A stretch of DNA of 64,000 nt, from contig CAVZFC010000019.1 of assembly GCA_963774445.1 (NCBI GenBank), forward strand, positions 62,001 to 126,000, read 5' to 3'. Shown here piece by piece: positions 51,874-64,000 of the stretch. The notes under the pieces were generated by a model. The model did no database searches. It was not told the origin of the DNA and worked only from the letters and a program-made list of their open reading frames with translations. The translations under genes were made by a program, and so were the position numbers. Each line of letters opens with the position of its first letter. The stretch's first letter is position 1. This DNA comes from CAVUQH01 sp963774445 (GTDB taxonomy: Bacteria > Myxococcota_A > Polyangia > Haliangiales > Haliangiaceae).

Positions 51874-52485
51874 ATGACGACGAAAACGTTCTCGATTCTG
51901 GCCGCGGTGGACGAGTCCGATCAGGCGCCGCTGGTGATCGAGCGCGCGCTCGACGAAGCCGCCCGCCACGAGCACGCCGACGTTCATTTCCTCCGCGCAA
52001 TGGACGTCAAGCACAAGCTCGTCGACCGCGTGTCAACCGACGGGACCCGCGAGGCGCTGGCCCACGAGGTGCTCGGCACCGCCGAAGCGTTCGTCAAGGG
52101 CGCCACCAAGATCGGCTGGCGAGTGCACGTGCACGTGCGCGTCGGCCGCCCGGACGAGGAGATCATCGCGCTGGCCCATGAAGCCCGGCCAGACTTGATC
52201 GTCATCGGCCGCCACGGCGACAGCGGGCGCAAGAAGTCGAAGGCGGGCAACGTGGTCGAAAAGGTGCTCCGCGAGGCACCGTGCTTGGTTCTGGTCGTCC
52301 AGGACCGTTGCTACGACGAGATCGAGTTCGAGCAGTGCCCCGCCTGCGTCAAGGCGCGCCACGACTCGGACGGCGAGGTCTGGTTTTGCGCCGAGCACCA
52401 CGACGAGCTGCCGGTGCACTCCGTGATCGGCAACATCAGCGGCAGCCCGCTCTTGCACGGCTTCGGCAACAGCGGCCTGTACTAG
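51874..52485 (+). CDS. Universal stress protein with Cys/His-rich C-terminal extension
   Basis: The 203-residue protein has a UspA fold: ILAAVDESDQAPLVIERALDEA at the start, then PDLIVIGRHGDSGRKKSKAGNVVEKVLREAPCLVLVV, close to the ATP-binding G-x2-G-x9-G pattern. After residue 155 an extension holds CPACVKARHDSDGEVWFCAEHH, a likely zinc-binding site not found in ordinary Usp proteins. The ribosome-binding site AAAGGAG is strong. The sigma-54-like promoter upstream suggests control by stress or nitrogen/carbon signals. The stop is shared with the convergent cyclase gene (CTAG, 52482-52485). Confidence 0.9.
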   Translation: MTTKTFSILAAVDESDQAPLVIERALDEAARHEHADVHFLRAMDVKHKLVDRVSTDGTREALAHEVLGTAEAFVKGATKIGWRVHVHVRVGRPDEEIIALAHEARPDLIVIGRHGDSGRKKSKAGNVVEKVLREAPCLVLVVQDRCYDEIEFEQCPACVKARHDSDGEVWFCAEHHDELPVHSVIGNISGSPLLHGFGNSGLY

Positions 52486-54296
52486 GTGCGCCAGCAGTAG
52501 ACCGGCAGGCTCTCGCCCAGGGCGCGAGAGTCGAAGTCGAGCTGGTCGACGTTGGCGCCCTGCTGGGCCAGGTACTCGCGCACGCCGGGCTTGTCGTAGG
52601 TGGCCTGGCTCATGGCGATGTCGCCGGCGCCGGCGCACGCTTGCAGCTTGGCGGCCAGGTTTACGGTGGTGCCGAAGTAGTCGATGTTGGAGTTGAGGCG
52701 CACGGCGATGCACGGCCCGGTGTTGATCGACGCGCGCACGCGGATCGGCGTGTCGGGCCGCTCGTCGGAGAAGCAGTCGTGGATGGCGCGGGCGGCTGCG
52801 ACGGCGTCGATCGGGCTGGAGAAGCTGGCCATCGCGGCGTCACCGATGGTCTTGACCACCGCGCCGTGATGGCGCTTGACCAGGTCGTAGACCTCGACGA
52901 AATGCTTCTTGACCTCCATGAAGGCGCCGGGGTCGCCGCGGTCGACGTAGAAGCGGGTCGACCCGACGATGTCGGTGAACAGGATCGACTGCTCGCCCAC
53001 CGCGAGCTGCACGTCGGTGGCGACGTACTCCTCGGCGAACAGGTCGCGAAACTCCTGGAAGTTGAACAGCCTCGGCGGGCGCAGCACGTCTTCGGTCCAG
53101 GCGATGTCCTCGATGATGAACATCTGCTCGCTGTCGGTGTCGTTGACCAGCTCCACCGCAGGCTCCGGCGCCAGCTGCGCGTCGGTGGGCATCTCGCCGG
53201 CGCGCCAGGTCAGCGCGCCGCCGCCGCCGTCGGCGACGCGGACGAAGGCGTACTCCTTGCTGGCGCCCAGGCGCAGCCGGTAGCTGCCGGCGGACATCAG
53301 GGTGGCCAGCGTCCGCGTCTGCCCCGGCGCCAGCCGCTGCTGCAGCGCGATGTGCCGCTTGGACGACGGCTCGGCGCTGCAGTAGTAGACCTTGGCCACC
53401 GGGCGGATCGACGGGTGCACGTGAAAGGTGATCTCCAGCGCGCGATCCCCGTCGGTGTCGAAGTTGATGTGGCACACGTCGCACGAGCCGCGCACCGGCA
53501 CGTCGCCCAGGGTCCGGGCCTCGCCGCTGACGCCGCGGCAGTGGGGACAGATGACGTCCCAGCTCATGTCGAGCAGCCCGGCGCGGGTGGCGTGCAGCGC
53601 GGTGCGCAGCAGCGCCTCTTCGTCCACCTGCCAGGTGCGGGCCATGCGCAACAGCTGGATGCGGTAGACATCCATCTCGTCGGCGGTGGCGACGTAGTCG
53701 GCCAGCCGGCGAACCGCGTCGGGCGGCAGCCCCTGGCTCTCGAGCGACTCGCTCACCGTGGAGACGCGCGCGCGGGCGTCGAGCGACAGCAGCGGCGCGG
53801 GCCGGGCCAGCGGCGTCTCGCCGCGCCCGCGCGCCTCGATCAGCTCGGCGACCACCTTCCGGTAGCCGCGCTCGATCGACGGCATGCCCAGCCTGAGCGC
53901 CAGCCGCCCCAGCCAGCTGCGCGGGATCCAGCCGAAGTAGACCCACAGCCGGGTGCCGCCGTCGTCGAGCGGCTCGAGCCGGTAGATCACGCGGGAGAAG
54001 CGGGCAAACCCCTTGCTGTAGATCCGCCGGGAGATCAGGTAGCGACCGGCCACCCAGTCCCACGGGATCTCGACCCATTCGTGGCGAACGCGGCCGTTCA
54101 CGCCGGTGCCGTGGAGCACACCATCCACCTGGGTGAACTCCATACGCGACAGCCCGAGGGCGCGATTGAAGCGGGAGGTGTCGATCACCAGATCCCACAG
54201 CTCTCGCGGCGCGATCGGCAGATCGTGGTGCCACAGCCACTCCAGTGGCCGACTCCCGGCCACCGGCTCGTCGGCCCACGGATGCAGCGCCGACAT
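52482..54296 (-). CDS. Adenylate/guanylate cyclase-domain protein with SRPBCC-like N-terminus
   Basis: The 604-residue product is read from ATG 54296; a TTG at 54329 is also possible. Residues about 15-165 resemble a START/SRPBCC lipid- or ligand-binding domain (PIAPRELWDLVIDTSRFNRALGL; VIYRLEPLDDGGTRLWVYFG). A middle part includes a zinc-ribbon pair (CPHCRG and CDVCHINFD) and a DUF5939-like beta region. The C-terminal class III cyclase domain has ILFTDIVGSTRFYVDRGD, VVKTIGDAAMASFSSP and NTGPCIAVRLNSNIDYFGTTVNLAAKL. The metal-binding Asp of TDIVGS is present. It probably makes cAMP in response to a ligand. No membrane helix is seen. Confidence 0.87.
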   Translation of the reverse strand: MSALHPWADEPVAGSRPLEWLWHHDLPIAPRELWDLVIDTSRFNRALGLSRMEFTQVDGVLHGTGVNGRVRHEWVEIPWDWVAGRYLISRRIYSKGFARFSRVIYRLEPLDDGGTRLWVYFGWIPRSWLGRLALRLGMPSIERGYRKVVAELIEARGRGETPLARPAPLLSLDARARVSTVSESLESQGLPPDAVRRLADYVATADEMDVYRIQLLRMARTWQVDEEALLRTALHATRAGLLDMSWDVICPHCRGVSGEARTLGDVPVRGSCDVCHINFDTDGDRALEITFHVHPSIRPVAKVYYCSAEPSSKRHIALQQRLAPGQTRTLATLMSAGSYRLRLGASKEYAFVRVADGGGGALTWRAGEMPTDAQLAPEPAVELVNDTDSEQMFIIEDIAWTEDVLRPPRLFNFQEFRDLFAEEYVATDVQLAVGEQSILFTDIVGSTRFYVDRGDPGAFMEVKKHFVEVYDLVKRHHGAVVKTIGDAAMASFSSPIDAVAAARAIHDCFSDERPDTPIRVRASINTGPCIAVRLNSNIDYFGTTVNLAAKLQACAGAGDIAMSQATYDKPGVREYLAQQGANVDQLDFDSRALGESLPVYCWRT

Positions 54297-54350
54297 CCGC
54301 TCCAGCGTTAGTGCCCCGACTTCCGACAACCCTGATCTACATTACACCGG

Positions 54351-56511
54351 ATGCGCCGGACCCACTACCGCACCTGCCCGCTGTGCGAGGCCACCTGCGG
54401 CCTCGCCATCGAGACCGAGGAGGGCCGTGTCGCCTCGATCCGCGGCGACGCCGACGACGTCTTCAGCCGCGGCTACATCTGCCCCAAGGCCGCCGCGCTG
54501 GCGGATCTGCACGACGATCCGGACCGACTGCGCAGCCCGCTGCGCCGGACCGGCAGCAGCTGGCAACCGATCGCGTGGGACGACGCCTTCGACCAGGTCG
54601 CCCACCGGCTCAAGCTGGTGCAAAAAGCCTACGGCCGCGACGCCGTGGCCACCTACCAGGGCAACCCGACGGCGCACAACCTGGGCCTGTTGACGTTCGG
54701 CCAGCTGCTGCTGCGCCGACTGGGCACGCGCAACCAGTACTCGGCGACGTCGGCCGATCAGCTCCCGCACATGTTGTCGTCGCTGACGATGTTCGGCAGT
54801 CAGGTGCTCTTGCCGGTCCCCGACGTTGACCGCACCCACCACATGATGATCCTCGGTGGCAACCCGCTGGTCTCCAACGGCAGTCTGATGACGGCGCCCG
54901 GGATCAAGCGCCGCCTGCAGGCGCTGCGCGCGCGAGGTGGCCGCCTGGTGGTGGTCGACCCGCGCCGCACCGAGACCGCACAGATGGCCGACGAGCACCT
55001 CTTCTTGCGCCCGGGCACCGACGCGCTGCTACTCCTGGCGATGCTGCAGGTCTTCTTCGCCGATGGCCTCGCCAGCGCCGCTCACCTGCAGCCGCACGCC
55101 GTGGGGCTGGAAAAGGTCCGCCGGGCGTGCGCCGACGTCACGCCGGAGCTCGTGGCCGGACCGACCGGCCTGCCGGCCGACGTGATCCGGCGCCTGGCCC
55201 GCGAATTCGCCGCCGCGCCGTCGGCGGTCTGCTACGGCCGCATCGGCACCTGCACCCAGGAGTTCGGCGGGCTGTCGAGCTGGCTGATCAACCTGGTCAA
55301 CATCGTCACCGGCAACCTCGACCGCGCCGGCGGGGCGATGTTCGCGACGCCGGCCATCGACCTGGCCACGGCCGCCGGCCACCTGGGCCTGCAGGGCAGC
55401 TTCGGCAGCTACCACAGCCGGGTGTCGGGCCTGCCCGAGTTCGGCGGCGAGCTGCCGGTGTCGGTGCTGGCCGAAGAGATCGTGACTCCCGGCCAGGGCC
55501 GCATCCGCGCGCTGATCACCTCGGCCGGCAATCCGGTGCTATCCACGCCCAACGGCGCCCGGCTCGAGCGCGCGCTCGAGTCACTCGACTTCATGGTCTC
55601 GATCGACCCGTACCTCAACGAGACCACGCGCCACGCCGACATCATCCTGCCGCCGACGAGCGCGCTGGAACACGACCACTACGATCTGGCGCTCTACCTG
55701 GTGTCGGTGCGCAACATCGCCAACTACTCGCCGGCGATCTTTCCCCGCACCGATGACCAGCGCCACGACTGGGAGATCTGCGCCGAGCTGGCCAGCCGGA
55801 TGGAGACCAGCGAAAAGCCGTGGGGCCGCGCGATGGGCAAGCTGGCGCGGGCGGCCGCGCTGCGGATCGGGCCGCGCGGCGCGCTGGCGGCCGGGTTGCG
55901 CCTGGGCCCGTACAAGCGCCTCACGCTGAAGAAGCTCGAGGCCAACCCGCACGGCGTTCAACCTGGGCCCGCTGCAACCGCGCCTGCCCGGCGCGCTGCA
56001 GTCGCCCGACGGCAAGCTACAGCTGGCGCCAGATCTCTACCTGGGCGACCTGGCGCGGCTGCGCGGACGCCACCTCTCCGGCGCCGCCGCGGGGACCGGC
56101 GGGCTGGTGCTGATCGGCCGCCGACACCTGCGCAGCAACAACTCGTGGATGCACAACTCGCACCGCCTGGTGAAGGGCAAGGAGCGCTGCACCCTGCTCA
56201 TGCACCCGGACGACGCCGCCGCTCGCGGCCTGACCGACGGCGCCCGCGTCCGCGTGCGCTCGCGCGCCGGCACCGTGGTCGCGCCGCTCGAGGTGACCGA
56301 CGAGATGATGCCCGGCGTCGTCAGCCTGCCCCACGGATGGGGTCACGACCGGCCCGGCGCGAGGCTGCGCGTGGCGGCAGAGCACGCCGGGGTCAGCGTC
56401 AACGACGTCACCGACGAGCGCTTCTACGACGCGCTGACCGGCACCGCCGGACTGTCGGGCGTCACCGTCGAGGTCGCCGGGGCGGCCGCCGAGCTGGCCG
56501 ACGCCAGCTAG
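54351..56511 (+). pseudogene. Molybdopterin oxidoreductase, frameshifted near 55957
   Basis: The N-terminal [4Fe-4S] motif is CPLCEATCGLAIE...CPKA (residues 9-47). The molybdopterin domain follows with NPTAHNLG, ILGGNPLVSNGS, VVVDPRRTETAQMADEHLFLRPGTDALLLLAM and ILPPTSALEHDHYDLALY. At 55957-55958 one extra T in GGCGTTCAACCTG moves the frame. Removing it gives HGVNLGPLQPRLPGALQSPD and joins the C-terminal dinucleotide-binding domain (RSNNSWMHNSHRLVKGKERCTLLMHPDDA) that ends at 56511. Corrected, the enzyme has about 719 residues, the formate-dehydrogenase/DMSO-reductase size. The substrate is unknown; no partner subunits adjoin. Confidence 0.88.
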
Positions 56512-56554
56512 ACGCTCTTGTCCCGGGCGACAGCACGGGGTAAACGGAGGGCAC

Positions 56555-57001
56555 GTGAGCGCGGTATTCGACAAGATCGGCAACGACGCCCTGCGCGCCG
56601 TGATCGCTGACTTCTACGACCGCATCTTTGCGGACGTCATGATCGGCTTCCTGTTCGCCGGCAAGGACAAGCAGCGCCTGATCGACAAGGAGTGGGAGCT
56701 GGCCGCGGTCATGCTCGGCGCCCCCGGCGTGCGCTACACCGGGCGACCGATCCGCGCCGCCCACGCGGCCTCGCCGATCCTGGGCGGCCACTTCGAGCGG
56801 CGCCTGCAGCTCCTGCGCGACACGCTGGCCGACCACGACGTGAATCCAGAGGTTTGCGAGGTGTGGATCCGCCACACGCTGGCGCTGCGCGACCAGGTCA
56901 CCGGCGACCGCGGCTCCGAGTGCGATCACGAGGTCGCCACCGCGCGCCTGTCGCCGGCCGCCCCCGGCGCCGATCTGGTGCGGTTGAACAAGAAGCGCTG
57001 A
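56555..57001 (+). CDS. Truncated haemoglobin-like globin
   Basis: This 148-residue protein starts at GTG 56555 and matches group I-type truncated globins: FDKIGNDALRAVIADFYDRIFADVMIGFLF, then YTGRPIRAAHAASPILGGHFERRLQLLRDTLADHDV. The His in RAAHAAS is the expected proximal haem ligand (F8). Such proteins bind O2 or NO and act in detoxification or redox sensing. It sits 43 bases after the molybdopterin oxidoreductase and may be cotranscribed with it, which would fit anaerobic or nitrosative metabolism. The C-terminal 30 residues are extra compared with the shortest family members. Confidence 0.87.
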   Translation: MSAVFDKIGNDALRAVIADFYDRIFADVMIGFLFAGKDKQRLIDKEWELAAVMLGAPGVRYTGRPIRAAHAASPILGGHFERRLQLLRDTLADHDVNPEVCEVWIRHTLALRDQVTGDRGSECDHEVATARLSPAAPGADLVRLNKKR

Positions 57002-57028
57002 CCCGGCGCGCATCGGCTACACTTGGTT

Positions 57029-57057
57029 TTGACAGGGTCCTATGCGTAAAGTATAGG
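57029..57057 (+). promoter_or_regulatory. Strong sigma-70 promoter of kamA
   Basis: A perfect TTGACA (57029-57034) is followed after 17 bases by TATAGG (57052-57057) in a locally AT-rich stretch. The leader to the ATG at 57176 would be about 110 bases. No ribosome-masking hairpin is seen. Confidence 0.75.
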
Positions 57058-57175
57058 GGTGTCTTCTTATGTGGTTCCTTCGCGACGTACCCCACATGCC
57101 TGACGTGGTCGCCTGAGGCTCGACTCGGCCATCGCCACCACCTCAGACAGAAGACGTCCAGAAGGAGAACCCACC

Positions 57176-58594
<1,419 letters not shown>

Positions 58595-58610
58595 TGCTAG
58601 ACTCTGCGGC

Positions 58611-59210
58611 GTGAGGATCGCGCTGCTCATCGGTGCCGTTCTGCTGGCCGGACCCGGCTGCCAGGGCAAAGGGCACGCCAAGGTCGACGGCGTCCTCGTG
58701 CCGCAGGCCCGCAGCGGCTACGGCGTGCCGGACGGCCCGACGCTGCACATTCCCGGGGACGACCTGTCTACGCTTCCGGACGCGCCGGTCATCAAGATCG
58801 CCGCCGAGCGCAAGACCCCGTGGAAACAGGTCAAGGCGCTGATCGAGCGGATCCGCTCGGCGGGCAAGCAAGCGGTACCCCTGGTCGGCGAGCGCTGGCA
58901 CGTGCGCGCCTTCGTGCTGTCGGACGAGACCAAGGGTCCGACCATCGCGGTGACCGCCACTCCGGACGGCAAGAGCTGCGTGTCGCCGCCGGGGGTGGAT
59001 GAGGCCAAGTGCGTGCAGACTGTTGGCAAGGACCAGATCGACCGGGCCTACACCCGCCGGCTGGTGCGCGAGGCGGTCAAGGCTTACCAGCTCTACGACG
59101 CCGATCTCGAGGTCCAGGGCGACATCAAGTGGGCCGACGTGGTCCGCGCGATCGATGGCACCCGCACCTGCTGCCTGGACACCGAGGTCCGGGTCAAGCT
59201 CGACTGGTAG
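58611..59210 (+). CDS. ExbD/TolR-like lipoprotein
   Basis: This 199-residue product begins at GTG 58611, 16 bases after kamA, and has a lipobox (VLLAGPGC, Cys17). Residues 55-95 (PVIKIAAERKTPWKQVKALIERIRSAGKQAVPLVG) resemble the periplasmic domain of ExbD/TolR, and paired cysteines (CVSPPGVDEAKC; TCC) follow. The cytoplasmic and membrane part of true ExbD is missing, so it is a stand-alone periplasmic or outer-membrane relative. Function unknown. Confidence 0.7.
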   Translation: MRIALLIGAVLLAGPGCQGKGHAKVDGVLVPQARSGYGVPDGPTLHIPGDDLSTLPDAPVIKIAAERKTPWKQVKALIERIRSAGKQAVPLVGERWHVRAFVLSDETKGPTIAVTATPDGKSCVSPPGVDEAKCVQTVGKDQIDRAYTRRLVREAVKAYQLYDADLEVQGDIKWADVVRAIDGTRTCCLDTEVRVKLDW

Positions 59211-59284
59211 CCGCGCGCCCGCCTTCAGCCTATCTGCAACCCATCGTGATTGCTGGGCAAACGTTAACGTGGTAAACGGGCGTC

Positions 59285-61276
<1,992 letters not shown>

Positions 61277-61343
61277 AACCACCACCGTCGCCCGGGCTGT
61301 AGGTTTGACCCTTCGGCAGGGCGCGGGTACTGTGTTGGACCGA

Positions 61344-63065
61344 ATGCGCTGGTGGCGGCTCGTCATAGGCAAGCTGTCAGGTGGCGGCGCCAGGACTGAC
61401 GATTCGCTGCCCGACGTCGGTGGCCCGCGCCGCCGCGACGCCGAGCGATACAGCTTTCGCGTGCAGCTGTCGGCCAAGTGCTCGTCGTGGCCGCGGTTCG
61501 AGGAGCTGTTCTCCGGCGACGTGTCCAGGAACGGCCTGTTCATCCCCACCGATCAAGAGGCCGATATCAACGAGCAGGTCCAGGTCCACCTGCACCTGCC
61601 CAACCACGAGCGCTTCGACGTCATCGGCCGGGTCGCTCACATCTCCGGCCCCGACGCGCCGACGCGCGGCCTGGGCGTGCGCCTCGACCCGCTCGAAGGG
61701 GAGCCCAGGCAGAAGTTCGACGAGATCCTCGAGGCCGCCCGCGCCGCCCAGCCCCGGCCCGAGACCGCCCCGCCCGGCGACGAAAGCGCCGTCCCGCGCG
61801 AGCTCCCGGTCAGCGCCACCGGCTCGGTCAGCGTGATCGCGGTTCAGGAGACCGAGGCCCTGGCCGCCGCGCCCGCCACGCACCGGCGATCCGACAAAGG
61901 GCCCATCGTCGGCATCGATCTCGGCACTACCTATACGTCGGTTGCCGCCGTGGTTGACAAGAGGGTGCGCATCCTGGCCGGTCCCAACGGCGAGCGCTCG
62001 GTCCCGTCGGTCGTCGCCTTCCCCGACAGGTCGCTCGTCGTCGTCGGCAGCGAGGCGCGCCAGCGGGTGGCGTCCGATCCGGCGCACACTGTGGCGTCGC
62101 CCAAGCGGCTGCTCGGACGCGCCTACACCGACCGGGAGGTGCAGACCATGGTCGGACGCGCCCCCTACCGCACCTTCGCCGGGCCGGACGGCACCACCGC
62201 GATCGAAATGCGCGGGCAGGAGTACGCCATCCCCCAGCTGGTCGGTTACCTGTTCCGCGACATCCGCCAGCGCGCGGAGCTGCAGCTCGAGCGAGAGGTC
62301 CGCCGCGCGGTCTGCACGGTGCCGATCAGCTTCGACGAGGCCCGCGTGGAAGCCCTGCGCCGGGCCGCCAGCATGGCCCAGCTCGAGATCGTCGCGGTGA
62401 TCGACGAGCCGTCGAGCGCGGCTCTGGCCAATCGCTTCGACAGCAGCTTCGGCGGGGTGGTCGGGGTCTACGACTTCGGCGGCGGTACCTTCGACTTCTC
62501 GATCGTCGACGTCTCGCAAGGCGACTTCCGCGTGCTGGCCACCGCCGGCGACACCTGGCTGGGCGGCGACGACTTCGACCAGGTGCTAGCCGAGGCGGCG
62601 GCCAACCAGTTCTGGCGCCAGCACAAGGTCGACCTGCGCACCCAGGCGGTCGAGTGGCAGCGGCTGGTGTTCGCCTGCGAACAGGCCAAGCGCGAGCTGT
62701 CGGAGGTGGAGAGCTCGCTGATTTCGGTGCCGGAGGTCCTGCGCACCGCCGACGGGATGGTCGATCTGACCCTGCGGGTCGATCGCCCCACGCTCAAGCG
62801 GGCGTCGGCGGCCATCGTCGCCCGGACCCTGGACGTCTGCCGCCAGGCGCTCGAGCTGGTCAGCATGAAACCAACCCAGCTCTCGTGCGTATACCTGAGC
62901 GGAGGCACGACCCACATCGCCGCCGTGCGCGAGGAGCTGGCAACCTGGTTCGGGGTGCCGATCCGCACCGGTGTGCCCCCGGAACACGCCGTTTGCCTGG
63001 GCGCCGCCATCCACGGGGCGCAGCTGCAATTGCGCGGCGCAACCACGCTGACGGCGCGTTCCTGA
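61344..63065 (+). CDS. PilZ domain fused to an Hsp70 (DnaK-like) ATPase domain
   Basis: The 573-residue product has an N-terminal PilZ-like domain (RRRDAERYSFRVQL at about 29-42 and SGDVSRNGLFIPTD at about 57-70), holding both parts of the c-di-GMP-binding pattern (RxxxR and DxSxxG). After a Pro/Ala linker (about 130-185) comes a full Hsp70 nucleotide-binding domain: VGIDLGTTYTSVAAV, RAVCTVPISFDEARVEALRRAA, VIDEPSSAALANRF, GVYDFGGGTFDFSIVDVS, GDTWLGGDDFD and VYLSGGTTHIAAVRE. The substrate-binding domain of DnaK is missing; the protein ends soon after the ATPase. It may be an ATP-driven switch reading cyclic-di-GMP rather than a chaperone. Confidence 0.88.
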   Translation: MRWWRLVIGKLSGGGARTDDSLPDVGGPRRRDAERYSFRVQLSAKCSSWPRFEELFSGDVSRNGLFIPTDQEADINEQVQVHLHLPNHERFDVIGRVAHISGPDAPTRGLGVRLDPLEGEPRQKFDEILEAARAAQPRPETAPPGDESAVPRELPVSATGSVSVIAVQETEALAAAPATHRRSDKGPIVGIDLGTTYTSVAAVVDKRVRILAGPNGERSVPSVVAFPDRSLVVVGSEARQRVASDPAHTVASPKRLLGRAYTDREVQTMVGRAPYRTFAGPDGTTAIEMRGQEYAIPQLVGYLFRDIRQRAELQLEREVRRAVCTVPISFDEARVEALRRAASMAQLEIVAVIDEPSSAALANRFDSSFGGVVGVYDFGGGTFDFSIVDVSQGDFRVLATAGDTWLGGDDFDQVLAEAAANQFWRQHKVDLRTQAVEWQRLVFACEQAKRELSEVESSLISVPEVLRTADGMVDLTLRVDRPTLKRASAAIVARTLDVCRQALELVSMKPTQLSCVYLSGGTTHIAAVREELATWFGVPIRTGVPPEHAVCLGAAIHGAQLQLRGATTLTARS

Positions 63066-63140
63066 AGCGGTCGGCTCGAGGCGCGATTTCGCCGCTCATA
63101 CGGGTTTGACCCGGCCCCATTCCGCTTCTACGCTTCCTGG

Positions 63141-64000
63141 ATGCTCCACCGATCCGACGCGCTCAGGCGCCGGCTGCGGGGCGGCCCGATGGTCGCTCTG
63201 GCGGCGCTCTTGATCACCGCGTGTCCCTCCCCTCCGGCGCACCCGCCCCAGCCGCCGCCCTCGCCAGCCAAGACCCCGAGCGCGCCAGCGATCGCCCTCG
63301 ACGACGTGCCGTCCGAGCTGAAGGTCGAGAAGATCGACCCGATGGACGGCAACGACCCGTCTGCCCGCTCGCCGATCCTCGACGTCATGGTGGCCGAGAA
63401 CGAGCGGTGGATGGGCAAGCTCCACGAAGCCAAGCCGTTCCCCGCCTACTACCTCGAGTACGCCATCCACCAGCAGCGGATCGTGTCGATCGAGGCCGAG
63501 GGCGGCGCCCTGGTCAACACGTCGGACGACACTGATCGCTACATGGACGTCGAGGTCCGCGTCGGCAGCCCGGCGCTGGACAACCGGCACACGATTCCCG
63601 ACGACACCCGCGGCGTCAACGAGACGCTGTCGCGCCAGGTCTACGCCCCGTTCGGCGACGACAAGGTGGCACTGGAGAACGCGCTGTGGGTCGAGACCGA
63701 CCGCCGCTACCGCGAGGCGGCGCAGCAGTTCTTCTACGTCAAGCAGGACCGCAAGCTCGCCTCCGAGGACAAGGGCGCCCCCGACTTCGAGGCCGAAAAG
63801 AAAGAGATCTACGTGCAGAAGCGGGCCACCCTGACCTTCGACAAGGAGGCCTGGACGAAACGGGTCAAGGAGTGCTCCAAGAAGGCGCTGCGCGGCTACG
63901 CCACCCGAGGCTCGTGCAGCGTGCTGTTCGAGCTCAACACCATGTGGTTCGTCAACTCCGAGGGGACGCAGCTGCAGCTGTCGTGGCCCAGCGCGCGCAT
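63141..64000 (+). CDS. TldD/PmbA-like lipoprotein (5' part; continues past window)
   Basis: From ATG 63141 the frame is open to the end of the window (286 codons). The lipobox LLITAC (Cys28) is followed by a Pro-rich linker. The sequence DPMDGNDPSARSPILDVMVAENERWM, PAYYLEYAIHQQRIVSIEAEGGALV and DRYMDVEVRVGSPALDNRHTIPDD then resembles the N-terminal region of TldD/PmbA-type metalloproteases as found in exported myxobacterial forms. The HExxxH site would lie beyond the window. An envelope-located peptidase is likely, but the call rests on the N-terminal part only. Confidence 0.65.
   Translation, partial: MLHRSDALRRRLRGGPMVALAALLITACPSPPAHPPQPPPSPAKTPSAPAIALDDVPSELKVEKIDPMDGNDPSARSPILDVMVAENERWMGKLHEAKPFPAYYLEYAIHQQRIVSIEAEGGALVNTSDDTDRYMDVEVRVGSPALDNRHTIPDDTRGVNETLSRQVYAPFGDDKVALENALWVETDRRYREAAQQFFYVKQDRKLASEDKGAPDFEAEKKEIYVQKRATLTFDKEAWTKRVKECSKKALRGYATRGSCSVLFELNTMWFVNSEGTQLQLSWPSAR

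Overview
The window is high-GC DNA (roughly 70 % by eye) with many GTG/TTG starts, GTGA/ATGA start-stop overlaps, lipoproteins, Ser/Thr protein kinases, an internal MYXO-CTERM-like tag, Bacteroidetes/delta-type succinate dehydrogenase and a likely sigma-54 promoter. Together these point to a chromosomal segment of a myxobacterium (Myxococcota, perhaps the Haliangium/Kofleria side); the exact taxon is inference. No phage, plasmid backbone, CRISPR array or rRNA was seen.

Layout. 1-3.7 kb (minus): the sdhCAB operon (fumarate reductase-like respiratory complex II) with a GST-N/glutaredoxin-like gene behind it. 3.9-13.6 kb: envelope and secreted proteins (PEGA-like protein, LNS2 phosphatase-like lipoprotein, secreted caspase with a barrel-like tail, Cys-rich lipoprotein), a frameshifted 2-hydroxyacid dehydrogenase, an ECF sigma/zinc-finger anti-sigma pair, two tandem paralogous membrane proteins and an OmpA/MotB-like protein. 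13.9-17.4 kb: a two-gene beta-oxidation operon (FadN-like hydratase/dehydrogenase plus thiolase). 17.4-17.9 kb: a palindromic MITE-like repeat, then tRNA-Lys(CTT) and tRNA-Arg(TCG). 18.3-24.1 kb: a 1330-residue two-part surface lipoprotein and a frameshifted YfbK-like VWA lipoprotein.

24.2-38.7 kb: signalling genes. They include a 1205-residue kinase-ATPase, a DUF1062 protein, two sigma factors, two further Ser/Thr kinases, an MprF-like acyltransferase-domain membrane protein and an extensin-like lipoprotein. A 3' fragment of tRNA-Gly(CCC) and two very small genes sit in the middle. 38.7-45.7 kb: an FG-GAP lipoprotein with a possible beta-pore module, a patch of decayed genes, and a DUF4157 protein of the type linked to contractile injection systems and toxins.

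45.7-64 kb: a MerR-TPR regulator; an overlapping operon of hydrolase, lipoprotein, FAD oxidoreductase, DUF1365 and cyclopropane-fatty-acid-synthase-like methyltransferase (membrane lipid modification); a universal stress protein with a sigma-54-like promoter; an adenylate cyclase-like protein; a frameshifted molybdopterin oxidoreductase; a truncated globin; lysine 2,3-aminomutase; an aconitase-family enzyme with reversed domain order; a PilZ-Hsp70 fusion; and the start of a TldD/PmbA-like lipoprotein.

The most unusual signals are: inverted repeats that pair the Shine-Dalgarno of three genes; an in-frame fusion with a sorting signal in its middle; the PilZ-Hsp70 fusion; the orphan DUF4157 effector-like gene beside decayed genes; the tRNA fragment beside the small-gene pair; a 69-bp-armed palindromic repeat; and three frameshifts that each look like one extra T before a C.
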